Below are positions 5,987-6,924 of a stretch of DNA of 6,924 nucleotides, piece after piece. A model generated the notes under the pieces. It did not search any database, had not been told where the DNA came from, and worked only from the letters and a program-made list of their open reading frames with translations. The translations under genes were made by a program, and so were the position numbers. Each line of letters starts with the position of its first letter. The stretch's first letter is position 1. Origin of the DNA: Deinococcus sp. (GTDB lineage Bacteria; Deinococcota; Deinococci; Deinococcales; Deinococcaceae); assembly GCA_018260375.1 (NCBI GenBank), contig JAGLBF010000115.1:1-6924 (forward strand), in the 5' to 3' direction.

Positions 5987-6073
5987 CGCTATTTTTTGCG
6001 CCGCTGCATGAAAGAGATAAAGAGAGAACCACTTGCGGGGTGCACCGCAGATCACGGACAAATCAAAAAAGGG

Positions 6074-6152
6074 CTTATACAGATTCTGACTTGAATAGTG
6101 TTAAAGGCGCGATGAAACCCTAGCAGCGTGAGCAGAAGCAAGTCCGTATAAG
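6074..6152 (+). repeat. Intergenic repeat, copy C (79 bp, module 1 plus terminal inverted repeats)
   Basis: The ends are CTTATAC (6074-6080) and GTATAAG (6146-6152), a perfect 7-bp inverted pair. Inside, 6082-6109 matches module 1 of copy A (minus strand 3106-3079) at 22 of 28 positions, core GACTTGAA followed by GTGTTAA. The right end also shares AGTCCGTAT (6142-6150) with the end of the 71-bp unit in copy A (3065-3073). It lies between the proline-rich gene and hemC and is not coding. Confidence 0.6.
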
Positions 6153-6196
6153 ATTGCCTCGCCTCAGGTATTCACAGCCCTCCAACACCATCTCAG

Positions 6197-6412
6197 TCAG
6201 ATAAAAGCGGGCATACCACCAGGCAAATCGGCAATGCCAGGGGTATCAGGATTTTGGTCGGGTTCGGGCAGCGGTGTGCGGGGCATATCGGGGTTGAGGG
6301 GCGGGTCGTAGACGGGGACACCGCCCTGGCCTGGTACTTGTTCGGGGCGATTGGGCAAGGGGGTCGGCTCGTTAGCGGGGAAAGGGGGCAAGTCGGTGGT
6401 GGGTGCAGTCAT
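6197..6412 (-). CDS. Small proline-rich acidic protein of unknown function
   Basis: I do not recognise this 71-residue protein. About 30% of residues are proline (21 of 71), spaced evenly in short PxP, PP and NPDxP steps. It has nine acidic residues, two arginines, no lysine and no cysteine. Motifs resemble each other: PLNPDMPRTPLPEP and PDQNPDTPG suggest loose internal repetition. There is no signal peptide, no membrane segment and no known domain, so it is likely disordered or an extended polyproline-like chain. The gene itself is credible: AGGAGG lies 8 bases upstream of the ATG, the best SD in the window, and the stop TGA is clean. It is 225 bases upstream of hemC with a repeat copy between, so a shared transcript is doubtful. 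It could be a linker-like scaffold or a stress or desiccation-related small protein; both are guesses. Confidence 0.75.
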   Translation of the reverse strand: MTAPTTDLPPFPANEPTPLPNRPEQVPGQGGVPVYDPPLNPDMPRTPLPEPDQNPDTPGIADLPGGMPAFI

Positions 6413-6420
6413 GGTGCATA

Positions 6421-6426
6421 CCTCCT
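6421..6426 (-). promoter_or_regulatory. Strong ribosome binding site of the proline-rich gene
   Basis: A perfect AGGAGG on the minus strand, 8 bases before the ATG at 6412, is the main evidence that this small ORF is translated. An ATG only one base after AGGAGGT is too close to be used. About 20 bases further upstream TAAACT (6451-6446) could be a -10, but I find no paired -35. Confidence 0.8.
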
Positions 6427-6564
6427 GTGGTGAGTTGATACAGGTAGTTTAGGCGCCGCTATTACTGCATTACCCACCAAATCACTAAAGTGTCCTTCAT
6501 TGTTGATGTCCACGCCACGCGAAGCCCTAACAACAACTGAGCATTTCTTTTTTGGTGATACCCT

Positions 6565-6595
6565 CTAATCAGTCACAGTTCTATGTGATGATTAG
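6565..6595. repeat. Bulged 12-bp hairpin in AT-rich intergenic DNA
   Basis: CTAATCA (6565-6571) pairs with TGATTAG (6589-6595), and TCACA (6573-6577) pairs with TGTGA (6584-6588). The loop is GTTCTA and one G (6572) is bulged. No T run follows directly on either strand, so a terminator is unlikely. The half-sites are in TCACA-N6-TGTGA order, the reverse of a CRP site. It may be an operator or part of an untranslated RNA. Confidence 0.7.
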
Positions 6596-6709
6596 GTGTT
6601 ATTCATAATTTATATAGAGAGGAGCAGAGAGTAGGAATCTGACCGGTACAATAACTATGCTGTTCCAGAGGTGTGCTGTTTCAATCTCACATTTTTGGCT
6701 TTCTCTATG

Positions 6710-6841
6710 GGTTCCGCCTTGAACCTTGTTAAATATGAGACGAAAGAGGGGCAGCGTGCGGAGGAATGTGTACGCGTTTGACGATATAGAAGCACAGGCG
6801 GTGCTTTCCTGACTGTGCTGGAATGAAGCGGAATGTGTACC
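6710..6841 (+). repeat. Intergenic repeat, copy B (short form, inverted relative to copy A)
   Basis: Three modules of copy A recur here on the plus strand in the same order. Module 1 at 6710-6737 matches 22 of 28 (core CTTGAACC, then TGTTAA). Module 4 at 6739-6799 starts GACGAAAGAGGGGCAGCG and ends ACGATATAGAAGCACAGGC. Module 5 at 6813-6841 matches 25 of 29 (CTGTGCTGGAATGAAGC). The 71-bp inverted-repeat unit and the second hairpin of copy A are missing, so modules 1 and 4 are adjacent. A hairpin AAGCAC-AGGCG-GTGCTT (6790-6806) and the direct repeat GGAATGTGTAC (6763-6773, 6830-6840) are internal to it. Confidence 0.7.
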
Positions 6842-6924
6842 AGACAGGTTTTTCTGGCGCTCACGGCGCTTTAGTGGCTCTATCTTATGTCACCTTCAGG
6901 ATGCAGGTGTTGACAAGTTTGCGG

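Larger units (their letters stand above)
6413..6924. other. Gene-free 512-base region at the right edge
   Basis: I see no credible gene here. The left part (6413 to about 6480) is the leader and promoter area of the proline-rich gene. The middle (6541-6660) is AT-rich with a strong hairpin at 6565-6595. From 6710 to 6841 it is intergenic repeat. The last 80 bases contain a short stem (CCAG/CTGG around a T run at 6840-6857) and a TTGACA (plus strand, 6910-6915). The latter could be the -35 of a rightward promoter whose -10 would fall outside the window. Confidence 0.6.

Noticed and set aside
6573..6588. CRP-like site
   Set aside because: The half-sites are in the order TCACA-N6-TGTGA, whereas the CRP consensus is TGTGA-N6-TCACA.
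6657..6722. 21-codon plus-strand ORF (MLFQRCAVS...) downstream of GAGAGGAG
   Set aside because: The purine-rich SD-like run is over 30 bases from the ATG, and the ORF ends within repeat module 1.
6910..6915. TTGACA on the plus strand as the -35 of a rightward promoter
   Set aside because: The matching -10 would lie beyond the window end, so it cannot be judged.

Overview
The window looks like a chromosomal stretch of a moderately GC-rich free-living bacterium. Deinococcus or a close relative is my best guess (inference, about 0.6). The reasons are the enzyme set, gene starts that lack a Shine-Dalgarno (SD) sequence but have a -10-like hexamer a few bases upstream, and several related hairpin-rich intergenic repeats. 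Small noncoding repeats and widespread leaderless mRNAs have both been described in that genus.

All five supportable genes lie on the minus strand, so in transcription order they run from right to left. They are: a 71-residue proline-rich protein of unknown function (6412-6197); hydroxymethylbilane synthase HemC (5971-5042); an M3-family zinc oligopeptidase (4844-3135); an M20-family amidohydrolase/peptidase (2702-1500); and an acyl-CoA dehydrogenase (1382-243), followed by a strong intrinsic terminator at 198-230. Gaps of 117-432 bases separate the genes. They therefore look like mostly independent housekeeping units (tetrapyrrole synthesis, peptide and acyl-amino-acid breakdown, fatty-acid or branched-chain acyl-CoA oxidation) rather than one dedicated pathway. 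Only the M20 gene and the acyl-CoA dehydrogenase (117-base gap, no terminator seen) might share a transcript.

The unusual content is between the genes. Three gaps (2799-3106, 6074-6152, 6710-6841) carry pieces of one modular repeat family, in both orientations and in different module combinations, with nested perfect inverted repeats. The leader of the M3 peptidase gene is built from two short tandem repeat arrays (2 x 15 bp, then 3 x 13 bp). The last 13-bp unit runs into the ATG and brings a -10-like TATACT to 8 bases upstream of it. Phased GGTTG repeats precede its consensus -35 box. The M20 gene has an 11-bp direct repeat containing CCTAGG upstream. The right-hand 512 bases hold no gene I can support, only a bulged 12-bp hairpin and a repeat copy.

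I see no rRNA, tRNA, CRISPR array, transposase gene, toxin-antitoxin pair or obvious defence system.
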